Source: Ovis canadensis (lineage: Eukaryota; Chordata; Mammalia; Artiodactyla; Bovidae). From it: 64,000 nucleotides of DNA. Within the stretch, counting starts at the first letter, position 1, and each line of letters opens with the position of its first letter. Below the pieces are notes generated by a model. That model saw nothing but the letters and a program-made list of their open reading frames with translations. It was not told where the DNA came from and ran no database searches. Positions 43,751 to 55,918 of this stretch are shown here, in pieces. The position numbers were made by a program, and so were the translations under genes. The stretch covers positions 73,828,001-73,892,000 of the forward strand of contig NC_091262.1 in the NCBI RefSeq assembly GCF_042477335.2, written 5' to 3'.

Positions 43751-46080
43751 TCTAGAAGGACTTTTAGTAACTCTGACCTTTGGATTTTAGAAATTAAGAG
43801 TGATTCTCATACTCTTCTATGAAAATTTCCATGAAAATTGCCATCAAGCTGTGCTCTAATTTCTTGAGGGAAAGTAAGTATTGTAAATGCTGAGAGGCGT
43901 TGATGATCCAGTTGGAGTTCTGGGCGGACTGGACTGGCAAGAAGTGAGTGGGAGAGACAAGGGGGTGCCCCGCTTGCCCTTCTCCAAAGACCTGTGCTTG
44001 GCCAGCTGTGCTGCACTTCAATAGGAAGCGGCCATTAACTCCGTCCAAAACATGGGATCTTGTGAACCTTTTATTCCTTAAAAATAGGGCCTTTATAAAA
44101 AAAGAACATAATTGAAATCATAGTTGAGATCTTCCAGCGCATGGTATCTTTTAACAAGACTGTGTTTCTTCTCCACCTGGGCTGAACGTGGAGCTGGAGG
44201 TAAGCTTTGCAGTGACTCATGGGAAGAAAGCCCACTCTTAAACCTTGGGCTCCCCAGAAGCCTTCATTCATCTCCAAGAACTTAAAGCATCTATTCAGAA
44301 GTGCATGGTGGCAGAGGTAGGAAGAAGCTGCATTTTTTTTTTTTAAATTGAAAAGAGCAAAAGTAATAACAAAGAGGATGGCTTATTTCCCCAGAGCCGT
44401 TTGGGAGGCTTGTTCTGTGTTGAACACTGGGTCTACATGAATGCCTCTTGGAAAAGCTCTGAAAACAGATGGACTTAGTAGGGTAAGGATTGACCTGCCT
44501 GGTGGTCCTGCAGGTCTCAGCTCCTGGTTCCATCCTTCCCACACAGCGCCCCCGCCGCCCACCCTCCAAGAGCCTGTGGAGAAAGGAAAGACGAGTTGTA
44601 GCCCCCCCACAGGTCATTGGGGGCTGTCCTGTTGGATGAGAGGACTGGCCTTGATAAATCACAGAGCTCGGGGCTTCAGGGGAAAGAAAAGCAGAGTGCT
44701 GTCACAAAAGGTTTCCTGTTACACGTGCTTTATACGCTGCATCTCATCAATACTTTCTGTGTCTGCTCTACGCTAAGAGCTTACACAGACCCGTAGAGGA
44801 GGTTGGAGCTCATTTGTTGGAAGCATGTTGTTTTACAAATGAAAATGAGGGCACTGGAAGGAAGCCCTGTGCCACTGCCATGCCAGGGCCGAGCCAAGCC
44901 TGTGACCTTCTCCTTTGGAAAGAAAGTAGCAAATCACTCTCTTACCATTCCTGGATGAGAACCAGGCTGTGGGGCACACATGTGAGTGTGCAAAACTGAC
45001 CCTCGCTTTTGCTTCTGGTGCTTTTCCATAATTTTGCTCCTTTTGGCTTTTTCCCTAAGCCTGCCTTTATCCCCATAGGGTTCATCTAAACAATGAAATG
45101 ATGAGAAACATTTGCAGGGAAACATCAATGTAGGAAACCTCCCTAAAATATCAGCACTGGGAGAGAGCCACCAAGTAAATAATGTGACTCAGAGGCTTAT
45201 GAATCACAGTGAGATCATATCAGTCACCAGAGAGCTTAAAAGTTTAAGGAATCACTGAGCTCTACAAGGAATGGAAATGTTCTTTCCAGCAGTTCATTAA
45301 TATTTTTCTTTATGCTTGACACATCTTTCCCAAGTGGGAAATTGAAGATGGTATCTGATGTCAGTCTGAATAATTTTAATGATCTGCATAATTAGAATTT
45401 GCCGTGATAATTAGAACAGTGACACCAGAATCCCTTGTACAAACAGCAATGTCACACATCATCTGTTTTAACTACGCAAGTTCTGCTTCACAGCTTTCCA
45501 CTGCAGGACGTCAGCTGTTATCATTTAATTTATTGGATTTTTGTCACAACTTCAAAGTACTGTGTTACTAGACTTGGAAATAGAGGAGGTTATTTTAGAA
45601 AATTAAACATTTGTATGAGTTGAGGTTTGGGAGGTATTTTAGAACAGAAGGTAAGTTTTAAGACATCTAGGATTTCTTGTTATTGGCCCTATTGAATTGG
45701 CTAGAATATGGATCCTCACACTTTCCTGTGATTAGTAAAGTCCCACCAGCTAGCCTGAGAAGGAATTCTTGTAAATTTGTTAAAGAGAAAGATTGTATCT
45801 TGAGAGGTTGGGTCCCTTGGTATTCGTGATGGGAGAGATTGCGCCAAGGGTTCAGAGGATCGACCTTTGTGTTGGCAAAGTTAAGTTGGAGTAAATTTAA
45901 ACCAGAGGCAAGGAAGCTTCCAGGTTTGTTTCTGAGAGTCACTGGCGGGCAAAAATAGGTATTGGTGGATGGTCGTAGAAACAGAAGTAGATTTGATAGC
46001 TATTTAAAAAAATAGATTTCATGATCCACTTGAGAATTGGTGGAATCCAAAATTCCTTTCTTGTCATCCATAAGAACCCA
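43751..46080. other. Non-coding, unique-looking
   Basis: No gene or recognised repeat; T-run at 44333-44344. Confidence 0.4.
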
Positions 46081-46084
46081 ATGA

Positions 46085-46208
46085 GAGCTATATATTCTGG
46101 CGGGGCCAGGGGTGTGTGCAGCTGTGCCATATGTAGTTCCGCATGAGGCACTGAGCTTGCCCCTGCGGTGTAAGTGCAGAGTCTTACCCACTGGACCACC
46201 AGGGAATC
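46085..46208 (-). mobile_element. CHR-type SINE, antisense
   Basis: GGCGGGGCCAGGGGTGTGTG to ACTGGACCACCAGGGAATC. Confidence 0.8.
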
Positions 46209-46402
46209 TCACACTATAGCTAGTTTGAGGGAGAGGAAAGGAACAGTGAAAAAGGAAAGAGCTGGTTTCAAGCCACCCACAGTGGGGGCGAGGTGGACTT
46301 GGGCATCTCAGCCTGCCCTGTTTCCTGAAAGCAGCATCATGCCGGTGGTAAAGCCGTGTGCACCGCCCAGGTGAGCTGGGAGCAGATCTGCGCCGAGGCT
46401 AA

Positions 46403-46722
46403 GGGCTTCCCTGGTAGCTCAGCTGGTAAAGAATCCATCTGAGTGTAGGAGACCCCAGCTTGATTGCTCGGTCAGGAAGATCCCCTGGAGAAGGGAATGG
46501 CAAAGCACTTCGGTATTCTTGGGCTTCCCTGGTAGCTAAGCTGGTAAAGAAAGCTGCCTGCAATATGGGAGACCTGGGTTCGATCCCTGAATTGGGAAGA
46601 TCCCTGGAGGAGGGCATGGCAACCCACTCCAGTATTCTTCCCTGGAGAATCCTATGGACAGAGGAGCCTGACGGACTGCAATCCATGGGGTCGCAAAGAG
46701 CCAGACCCGACTGAGGAACTAA
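46403..46722 (+). mobile_element. Two head-to-tail Bov-tA SINEs
   Basis: 46403-46520 is a 3'-truncated copy ending CGGTATTCTT. A complete copy follows immediately at 46521-46722 (GGGCTTCCCTGGTAGCTAAG to CAGACCCGACTGAGGAAC). Confidence 0.92.
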
Positions 46723-47007
46723 GAAGTGCACCTTGCTTCAAAGATCTTTTCCTGACTGCAGGCAGACCGGGCTTCCGTACACACTTCACGGGCCGTCTCG
46801 CTGTCTCCCAGGTCGCCATCCCCGATGGCCTTTCCTCACCCCATTTTACCCCACAACCCCTTCTTTTCCATCACACCAGGCTGAAACTGCCCTTTTGCTT
46901 GTCTTTGCTCAAGGATCGCAATAAGTAGCATATGTCATGCTCAGAAAAATATGTAAAAAATAAGCAGACAATTTTTTCTCTGTTCTTTCCAGATGAGTCA
47001 CAAAAGA

Positions 47008-47530
47008 AGCAGGACTTCCCTGGGGGTCCCGGGTTGAGACTCTGCCTACCAGTGCAGGGGACACAGGTCCGATCCCTGGTCTGGCAAGATTCCACATGCC
47101 ACAGGGCAGTTAAGCCCACGTGCCACAGCTACTGAGCCCATGCTCCCTGGAGCCCGTGCGTGTGTTAATGTGTGTGTGTTACTCAGTCCTCTGACTCTTT
47201 GCGACCCCACGGACTGTAGCCTGCCAGCCTCTTCTGTCCATGGGATTCTCCAGGCAAGAATACTGAAGTGGGCTACCATACCCTCCTCCAGGGGATCTTC
47301 CCAGTCCAGGGATTGAACCCAGGTCTCCTGCATTGCAGGCAGATTCTTTACCATCTGAGCTACCAGAGGAGCCCATACTCCACAAAAAAAGAAGCCACAG
47401 AAACGAAAAGCCTGCTTGCCGCAGCTAGAGAGGAGCCCAGGCTCACTGCAAATAGAGAAAGCCCTCGCTCAGCAACGAAGACCCAGCAGAGTCCAAAGTA
47501 ATAATAAATAAATAATTAAAAAATAATAAA
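47008..47530 (+). mobile_element. Long CHR-type SINE interrupted by Bov-tA
   Basis: Left part 47008-47160 (GGACTTCCCTGGGGGTCCC to GGAGCCCGTGCG) and right part 47371-47530 (CATACTCCACAAAAAAAGAA to the AATAAATAAATAATT tail). The Bov-tA lies between. Confidence 0.85.
47161..47374 (-). mobile_element. Bov-tA SINE, antisense, nested
   Basis: TACTCAGTCCTCTGACTCTT to ATCTGAGCTACCAGAGGAGC. GGAGCCCGTGC before it and GGAGCCCATAC after it are the likely target-site duplication. Confidence 0.9.
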
Positions 47531-48616
47531 GATGTAAGAAGTGTTAAGTTCTTGCAGTTCCCCACAGTGGCAGCACAGGGCAGTGCAGAAGAGCTTGGGT
47601 TTGGATCAAACTTCCTGGATTCCTATTCCAGTTCTTCCCAGATATGTGACAGGCCTCAGACACATTAATAACCCCCCTTGCCTTCTCTATTGAACAGGAC
47701 AATGGTGAATGTTACCTACGTCAGGCTTGTTATGAGATGGGAGAATCCACATCAAAAGCCTAGCCCATAATAAGCTCTCCAGATAGGGTAACCTCCATGG
47801 TTACTCTGGACTAGATCTGGACTTGATTGTGGTACATTATTCACCATCATTGTTAGGCGTAATAAGGGAGTAGAGATAAGTCTGTATCTATTGACGGGCT
47901 ATTGTTTGGTTGTTCCCGGAGCATGCAGACTCATCTTTGAAGGTCAATGGCAAAATTTAATACTCTCAATGGAGTGTATCCATTATTTAGCTGCTCTTGG
48001 GGCTGGGGTAAGGGAGTCCTGACACAGAAAGAATTCCCTGTAAATTACTTTCCTAATAATATAGTTGGACTAACTGCCACTGAGTTTTAATTTTTTTTAA
48101 ATAGTACTTCTTCTCGTTCAGTGGAAACTGTTTACTGAACTGATAGGTAGAATAGGTTTCATCATGTGAAAGTCTATTTGAAAGAACACAGTTTAACCTT
48201 GAATCAATTCTAACTTATCAGTAATTTATCCTTCCTCCAGGGGAGTCCAGGCTAAATCCTGTATTATGTGATGGGAGCTCTTCCTGCTCTGGACCCCAAA
48301 TCTGGGGCTGAGCCTTTAGCCAGGGATTAGATAATCTCCACCTCCTGCTTTGAGGCAGGGGAGCATTAACATATTTGGAATTTGAAGGAGAACTTCAGCA
48401 GTTGCTTTTACACAAAAAGCTGTAACCCTGGGGACCTAGGGCCCATTTCCCATTCTCTGGGCTTTCTGACCTTTGAGTTTTTATCCACAATTTCTTAGTA
48501 GTACTGTAGAATGATTCTCGGGGGAGCAGAGCACTATTACAGAGGTGACAGCAAAGGCTGCTATCAATTCTGCCTGTCCAAGTCACTGCAGTTTTAATGA
48601 AGCAAAAGATTGGTGT
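47531..48616. other. Non-coding block with a MIR
   Basis: MIR-like at 47575-47800. No gene supported. Confidence 0.45.
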
Positions 48617-48894
48617 GGTAGGTTAAATGAAAGGGCCCCAAAGAGGTTCACATCCCGACTTCCAAAACTTGTGAGGCTGTTCCCTGGGACTTTGCAGCTG
48701 TGATTAAGTTAATGGGAAATTATCCTGGATCATCTGGGTGGGCCCAGTGTCATCACAAGTGCTTTGAAGATGGAGAAGCCGCCATGAGCCCAGGGACACA
48801 GGTGTCCTTAGAAACTGAAAAAGGCGAGGACACACAGATTCTCCCCTGGAGCCTCCAGAAGGAATATAGGCCGTGGGTTTTTTTGTTTTTGTTT

Positions 48895-49315
48895 GTTTGT
48901 TTGTTTTGTTTTTCCCAACTTATAAACTTTTTATTTTGTATTGGGGTATAGCCGATTAACAATGTTGTGATAGTTTCAGGTGAACAGTGAAAGGACTCAG
49001 CCATACATACACATGCCTCCATTCTCCCCCAAATCCCCCTCCCATCCAGCAGGCCTGCATGCTAAGTCCCTTCAGTCATGTCCAACTCTTTGTGACCCTA
49101 TGGATGGACTGTAGCCCTCCAGGCTCCTATGTCATGGAATTCTCCAGGCAAGAATACTGGAGTGGGCTGCCATTCCCTCCTCCAGGGGATCTTCCCGATC
49201 CAGGATCAAATCTGCGTCTGTCTCCTGCACTCGCAGGCAGGTTCTTTACCCCTAGTGCCGCCTGGGAAGCCCCCCTCCCATCCAGGCTGCCACATAAATA
49301 TAGCTCTTGATTTTA
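48895..49315 (-). mobile_element. Ruminant L1 3' end, antisense, itself split
   Basis: TTTTTATTTTGTATTGGGGT, TAGTTTCAGGTGAACAGTGA, TCCCATCCAGGCTGCCAC; interrupted at 49050-49270. Confidence 0.75.
49050..49270 (-). mobile_element. Bov-tA SINE, antisense, innermost insertion
   Basis: Exact 15-bp duplication CCCCCTCCCATCCAG at 49035-49049 and 49271-49285, the last bases overlapping the SINE's own terminal C run. Confidence 0.93.
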
Positions 49316-49436
49316 GCTCAGTGAAATTGATTTCAGATTTCTGGTCTCCAGAACTGCAAGAAGAAAAATGAGTGCTGTCTTAAGCCATCAAGTCGGGGTT
49401 ATTTGTTACAGAAGCGACAGGAACCTACTACAAGCA

Positions 49437-50755
49437 GTTCCTGGATTTTCATGGTGGGTGCCGCTTTGTATGAGCGGACAGGAATCAGGACACAAAGGTT
49501 TACTGAGCACCGCCTCCCCTGCACTAGGCATTTAGAGCCCTAATTTACTGGTCACAAAAGGTCTGCAAATGTAGTGTTATCTCTCCCTTTCAGATGACAA
49601 AACAGACTCAGAGAGGTGCGGGGTCCCTCATCCAAGGTCACTATCTAGTGAGGGGCAGGACTGGAGCTGCGGTCCTCACATTGTGGGTCACTCCGGAGGC
49701 GTGGCCAAATAATTGCATCCTCAGCCTCTATGGAGCTCTGGCCACGGGTCTGGGAGTAGCAGCCCTGAAGGGAAGAACTGTTCTTGCCACTGAATTTGAT
49801 CTGTGTTTCCCCCGAAATACTCAGCCAGGAGCCCAGGGCTTTTGCAAGTTCCCCCTGGCCACGCCTGACTAGCTATGTGAGGAGGTGGAGGGTCAGCTTT
49901 CCAGACGGGGCCCGTCAGAGCAGGCCTAACTGGGCAGAGGTGAACAAAGAGCAGGGGAAAGTGCCCCAGGGTCCTCGTGGTGCGTGGACAAGCGGACAGG
50001 CCAGAGGTCCCACTGGGCTTCATTTGGTGAGATTCCCAACGGCAGGAAGCGGGTATTTGAACCCGAGGGCGGAGGGCGGATGAGCTCCCATCATCTGCAG
50101 GATTTCCCCTCTGACCTCAGACCCAGTCCTGACCGCCCTCTGTCTCTGCGCATGCGCAGAGCCTCTGCCCTTACTTCATGACCAGCCCTGGTTCTCACGT
50201 GCCTGGGTGTCTCTCCCCGCCCAGTCCTCCTTCCCTTGCTCCCTCCTCTGTCCGAGATCCCAGCCTTTTCCTTTGTCACTGTTTTCCTCCGTCACCCTCT
50301 GATTGTTGGTATCCCCGTCCAATAAGGTTTGTAGACTCCCAGTCACTGGTATTTTTAAACTATTAGTTAATGCACTTTTTAATAAGACAATGCATGTCAA
50401 AATCAAATGATACCGACAAACTGACAATGAACGTTGCAGTGGCCTGTCTTTCACCTGTTTCCCTAAGCTATTTCTTCTTTTTGCCTCCATCTTTCTTAAT
50501 ATTATGCTTCTTTGTTATTTCTTTGCTAACTCATTTCAGACATCCGATCTCTTTACTGTTTTCCTAGGAAAGGATTCAGTGCTCTTATAGCCTCATCATT
50601 GTCCCCCTTGCCCCCTTCTACTTTATTTCCCATACAGTTATAACAGTTCTGGGTTAAAGTGGTAGTCAGTGTTAGCGTGACTATTGTTATGACTGTTATA
50701 TTTTTTTTCCACTGATAAGCCAAATGCTGTATTTCTTTCTTGTGCAGCGTTTCCT
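49437..50755. other. Non-coding block
   Basis: MIR-like antisense stretch at 49490-49690. The remainder is unique-looking. Confidence 0.4.
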
Positions 50756-50759
50756 TCCC

Positions 50760-51195
50760 TTTATTAATAATTGCTTTTTTTCATTTTCATTCTTTTATTG
50801 AGATAAAATTGATGTATAACATTGTGTAAGTTTAAGGGGTACAGTGTGATGATTTGATACATTGATCTACTTCAAGATGATGACCACAGTAGGGTTGGTT
50901 AAGACATCCACACATCCATTGCCTTACATAATTGCCATTTATTTTTGGTAGAGAGAACATTGAAAATCCAATCTCTTAGCACCTTTCAAATATATAATAT
51001 AGTATTGTTCACCATACTCACCATGCTGTAGATTAGATCCCCAGATTTTATTCATTCCGTAGCTAGAGACTTGTACACTTTGACCAACATCTCTCCATTT
51101 CCCGCATCCCCCAGGCTCTGGCAACCAACATTCTATCTTACATTTCTTTGAGTTCTACCTTTTCAGATTTTGCATGTAAGCGATATAATGATTAT
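50760..51195 (-). mobile_element. Old L1 3' fragment, antisense
   Basis: TTATTGAGATAAAATTGATG, AAGTTTAAGGGGTACAGTG, CCAGGCTCTGGCAACCAACA. Confidence 0.8.
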
Positions 51196-52318
51196 CTTTT
51201 TAATTTGATTATTTTCTGATTGATTTCATGTTTAACCTTTACACAGTAGTCTGACATCTCCCCATCAATGCAGTTTTCAAACAGAAGCATTGAATAAATA
51301 GATGCGCCTGTCCTCTGTCCCCCATCCACCTCCTCCCAAGCACTTCCTGGAGCCCTCCGCTCTCCAGCTGGCCTCTGCTTGTCCTGTCAGTATTCTTGGA
51401 CTCCCTTCATGTCTTCCCAGTGTTGGTTTCTCTGTTCCCTACATCCTGAGTCTTTGTCTTTTTCAGTTTATCCCTTTGCTCTGCTGGAGCACATCCTGCA
51501 AAAGCTTTCTAAAGAAGCTGCATAGGAAGCCCGCTTTTGGAGATCAGCTTGTCTGAGAAGGTTTCATTTTGTTTGTGTGTTAGATTTGATAGCTTGTCTG
51601 GATCAGAAGAGATTTCCCCTTTAAATTTTGATGATGTTGCCCCATTGCCTGCCAGCTTCCAGTGCTGTTAGTGGGAAATCTGATGCTATTCTGAGTCCCA
51701 ATCTTTGATGATTCCTTTGTAGGAAAAACCCTCTTTAGGATCTTTTCTTTATCCCTGGTGTATGTGCCTTAGTATGAATCTCTTTTGTTTTCCCTTCACT
51801 GGCTTTCAATCTAGAGAGTTCTGTTTTTCACTTCTGAGAAATTTCCCCAGTACTTCTTCAGGAATTTCCCTATCCTGATGTTTCCTGTTTCTCTTTCTGA
51901 TTCCTGTCTGTCAGATGTTAGGGTTCTAGAACGACCTCATAGTTTTCTCGCCTTTTCTCTGCTGTTTTCAAAGTCCCTATCCTTTCATTCTCCTCTTTGG
52001 GAGATTACCCTGACTTTCTTTTCTCTGTCTCTCCCATAAATATTTGCCATCTGTCTCTCCTGGTTCTGTCATTGTCCCGGATTTGTGGGGTAGAGAAGGA
52101 AACAGTGCAGAAAACGTCTCTGTCCTCATGGGGATCATAGTCGAGTAGAGGGAGAGAGAGAGGAAACAGCTGGTAAGTGGACCAATTATTGGTTAGGTGC
52201 GTTAAGAGCTAAGAAGTAAAAAAAAAACCAGTGTAAGGGTATAGAAAGGGACATTTTTTGATTGGGTCCTTAGGGAAAAACTCTCTACTGAGGTCATAGT
52301 AGAGCAGAGATCTTCCAG
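51196..52318. other. T-rich non-coding block, possibly very old repeat
   Basis: Phrases such as GTGGGAAATCTGATGCTATT suggest an ancient LINE, but I cannot assign it. No gene. Confidence 0.35.
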
Positions 52319-52319
52319 T

Positions 52320-52449
52320 TCCCGCCCCCCACCACCTTTTTTGGTTGCGCCACGCAGCGTGTGGGATCTTAGTTCCTCCCAAGCCCCACCCTCAACCCCT
52401 GCAGAGGAAGCACAGAGCCTTAATCACTGGCCCGCCAGGCAAGTTCCCA
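52320..52449 (-). mobile_element. CHR-type SINE, antisense
   Basis: TTTTTTGGTTGCGCCACGCA to CACTGGCCCGCCAGGCAAG. Confidence 0.82.
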
Positions 52450-52805
52450 TTTTCCAACCTTGAATTCTGCTACCTGTTTAAAACAGTTTCTAAGGGCTTT
52501 TGTTAAATGATTAATCTTTAAAAAAATCATATTTACTATCTTAACCGTTTTCAAATATGTTCACACTGTCGTATAACCACACCATCCATCCCCAGAACTC
52601 CTTTCATCTTCTAAAACTGAAACTCTTTACCCATCAAACAATCCCCCAATCCACCACCCCCCGCCACAGCTCTGGCAACCTCCATGTTACTTTCTGCCTC
52701 TATTAATTTGACACTCCAGGTAGTTCATCAAAGTGGGACTACATAATGTTTACCCTTTAGTGAATGGTTTATTTTACGTATAGCATGGTGTCCTTACAGT
52801 TCGTC

Positions 52806-53100
52806 TGTGTTGTGGATTGTGTTATTTAGTTACGGCTGCGCTGGGTCTTCCATTGCTGTGTGCGGACTTTCTCTAGTTGTGGCAGGTGGGGCTCCTCTCG
52901 AGCTGCAGCGTCTGGGCTGCTCACGGTGGTGGCATCTCCTGTTTCGGAGCACAGGCCCCAGGATGCATCAGTTCAGGGGTTGTGGTGCACGTGCTTGGTT
53001 GCCCCAAGGCATGGACCCCAAATTCCTGGACCAGGAGTCGAACCCATGTGCCCTGGTTTGGCAAGCAGATTCTTAGCCAATGGACCACTACGGAAATCCA
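52806..53100 (-). mobile_element. CHR-type SINE, long antisense copy
   Basis: TTAGTTACGGCTGCGCTGGG to CAATGGACCACTACGGAAAT. Confidence 0.85.
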
Positions 53101-53135
53101 TGCCATTCTCTTTTTAAGGCTGGATAATAATCCAT

Positions 53136-53331
53136 TAGGCTTCCCAGGTGGCGCAGTGGGAAAGAATCCACCTGCCGAGAGACACGGGTTTGATCCCTGG
53201 GTCAGGCTTGCCTGCAGTGGCAATCTACTCCAGTTTTCCTACTGGAAAAAATCCCATGGACCCAGGAGCCTGGTGGGCTCCAGTCCACGGGGTCTCTTAA
53301 GGGTCAGACGTGACTGAGCAGCTAAGCGCAG
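53136..53331 (+). mobile_element. Bov-tA SINE with TSD, nested in L1
   Basis: AGGCTTCCCAGGTGGCGCAG to CAGACGTGACTGAGCAGC. Exact 8-bp duplication TAATCCAT at 53128-53135 and 53332-53339. Confidence 0.93.
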
Positions 53332-53777
53332 TAATCCATCGTGTGCCTGTGCCATATTTGTTTATTTACTTATTCATCACTAGCCATGTGGGTTGCTTCC
53401 AGTTTTTGACTATTGTGAACAGTGCTACTATGGATCTGGGAGTACAGAATAACTTTGAGACTCTGCTTTCAGTTCTTTGTGGTGTATACCCAGCAGTGGA
53501 ATTACTGGATGTTATGTTGATTCTATGTTTGATTTTTTGAGGAGCTGCCATACTCTTTTCCACAGTGGCTACACTGTTTGACATTCCTACCAACAGTGAA
53601 CAGGCATTCCAGTTTCTCTGTAGCCTCTCCAACACTTGCTATTTTCTGGATTTTGTGTGGTGGTGTTTTTGTTGTTTGGTTTTTGGCCATTTTAATGAGC
53701 GTGAATGCATCCTTTTTATAGCCACGTGTTCTGTCTTTATCTTTCATGAATACAATACCTTAACTTTGAGGATATTA

Positions 53778-54570
53778 CTTCAGTTCAGTTCAATCACTCA
53801 GTCGTGTCCGACTCTCTGTGACCCTGCAGCACACCAGGCCTCCCTGTCCATCACCAACTCCCAAAGTTTACTCAAACTCATGTTCATTGATTCATTGATG
53901 CCATTCAACCATCTCATCCTCTGTTTTCCCCTTCTCCTCCAGCATCAGGGTCTCCTTCAATCTTTCCCAGCATCAGGGTCTTTTCCAATAAGTCAGTTCT
54001 TCACATCAGGTGGCCAGAGTTTTGAGTTTCAGCTTCAGCATCAGTCCTTCAATGAATATTCAGGACTGATTTCCTTCAGGATGGACTGGTTGGATCTCCT
54101 TGCTCTCCAAGGGACTCTCAACAGTCTTCTCCATCACTACAGTTCAAAAGCATCAATTCTTTGGCGCTCAGCTTTCATTATAGTTCAACTTTCACATCCT
54201 TCCATGACCACTGGAGTAAAAGCTATGACTAGAGATGGACCTTTCTTGGCAAAGTAATGCCTCTGCTTTTTAATATGCTGTCTAGGTTGGTCATAACTTT
54301 TCTTCCACAGAGCAAACGTCTTTTAATTTCATGGCTGCAGTCACCATCTGCAGTGATTTTATAGCCCCCCAAAATAAAGTCTGTCACTGTTTCCATTGTT
54401 TCCCCATCAATTTGCCATGAAGTGATGGGACCAGATGCCATGATCTTAGTTTTCTGAATGTTGAGTTTTAAGCCAACTTTTTCACTCTCCTCTTTCACTT
54501 TCATCAAGAGGGTCTTTAGTTCTTCGTTTTTTGTGAAAAGTGTGGTGTTATCTGCGTATCTGAGGGTATT
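53778..54570 (-). mobile_element. BovB LINE 3' fragment, antisense
   Basis: From the AGTTCAGTTCAATCACTCAG end inward. The minus-strand frame 54229-54654 reads LKLNIQKTKIMASGPITSW and further C-terminal RTE sequence. No intact ORF. The 230-residue plus-strand frame over it is antisense noise. Confidence 0.94.
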
Positions 54571-54775
54571 ACTTACACCTTTTTTTTTTCTTTCCCCAAA
54601 CCACTCTTTTAAAACACGTCTGCATTCTCCCTGGGAGTCCGGTTTCCTCTTCATTTATCTGTTCTGGCCTCTCCTTTGTGCTGGAAACTCTCTAGGTGAA
54701 GACCCTTTAGCTGCTGCCTCCCATTTGAAAAGTAAAGAACCCATTAGGAGATTGATATTGAATACAGGATTGGAG

Positions 54776-54778
<3 letters not shown>

Positions 54779-54812
<34 letters not shown>

Positions 54813-54814
54813 GT
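54779..54814. repeat. (TG)n microsatellite
   Basis: About 17 near-perfect TG units, the longest dinucleotide run in the window. Confidence 0.95.
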
Positions 54815-55915
54815 ATTTGTAGAGAGACAGTGTATGTGGGGTGTGTGAGGTTAGAGCAGCTGACTGCTGGTGGACTTCCTAGTACAGCAGCTGGGTGCTG
54901 AGCTGACCTTTGGTTGGTGAACTCTCAAATCTCAAGTGTCAGTACTCGCATGTCTTTTTTCTGAGGCCATTTAATTTCTCCCGAGAAGACTCTTCCATCC
55001 CACCTAGGAGGTGTGAGCCTGTCTGTCTTCTAGAAACTGGAGTGGAGGCTGGGAGCTCTTTCGGTGGCGTATCGATTTCCACCGGCCTCTCTGGTTTTCG
55101 GCCCACTGCCTCTGCTGGACTCACTGGCCCCCATCCTGGGGGCTGAGGCCCCTGGGGCGGGATGGAGGAGCGGGCAGTGTCCTATGGGTCTCCTGCCCCT
55201 CACCCTCACTGTCCACCCCGTGCTCCCCCCTTAGCCTGTGTGGCGCCCGGAGCTCTGCACACACTTCCCAGCCCCTCAAAACTGACCAACTTCTCTCCTC
55301 TTCGCTCCTCTCTTCCTTCTTGTCCTTTGCCTTTGTGTTATTTATCATTTATATCTATTTTGTATATTTTTAAAATTCCTTTACTTCTTTTACTTTTAGT
55401 TTCGAGAGGAAGCCCAAGTAAATGTAGGTGATCAATCACCACGTTTAAATTTCTGTGTGTGTTTTTTTTTTTTAAACAAAACCTTCTCAAATCATAAAAA
55501 CAATTTGTGTTCCTTTAAAGGACTAGAAAGAGGGGGAAAAAATAGGCCAATAATCCCATTCACAGGTGACAAATACTTTTCATAAGGCATATTTTCTTTT
55601 ACTTATTATTCTTCAAATGATTTTGCATATTTCAAGTTAGACATTAAAGAAAACTTTATGTTCTGCTTTTTTCCTCTTACAGTATCACAATATGAGCATC
55701 TCCCATGTTATGAAACTTTGGAAGTGTTTGTAATGGCTGTGACAATAATTGATTCTGTGTTGTACTCAATTTTGCTTAATTATGCTATTGTTTAACTGGT
55801 GGGCTGTTTTCAATGGTAAGTTTTATACAATGTTAAAGATGTTTGTGCAAACAGTGTATTTTAACCTTTTTAATGAGGGAGGTTGTTTAAAAAATGGGAC
55901 AGGTTCTTGCCATAG
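54815..55915. other. Non-coding, unique-looking
   Basis: No supported gene; AT-rich after 55340. Confidence 0.4.
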
Positions 55916-55918
55916 GCT

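Larger units (their letters stand above)
48617..49436 (+). mobile_element. MaLR-type LTR split by an L1 end that carries a SINE
   Basis: The left LTR part runs from TGGTAGGTTAAATGAAAGGG to GCCTCCAGAAGGAATATAGG (about 48617-48870). The right part resumes near 49325 (TTCTGGTCTCCAGAACTGCA) and ends CAGGAACCTACTACAAG. The middle is an antisense ruminant L1 3' end. Confidence 0.75.
52520..53775 (-). mobile_element. Old L1 segment, antisense, carrying two SINEs
   Basis: L1 pieces at 52520-52800, 53101-53135 and 53340-53775 (TTGCTTCCAGTTTTTGACTA, TATACCCAGCAGTGGAATTA, CTCCAACACTTGCTATTTTC). Interrupted by a CHR at 52806-53100 and a Bov-tA at 53136-53331. Confidence 0.8.

Noticed and set aside
53565-54257. 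230-residue plus-strand frame
   Set aside because: It crosses an antisense L1 piece and an antisense BovB; it encodes nothing in the sense of either element.
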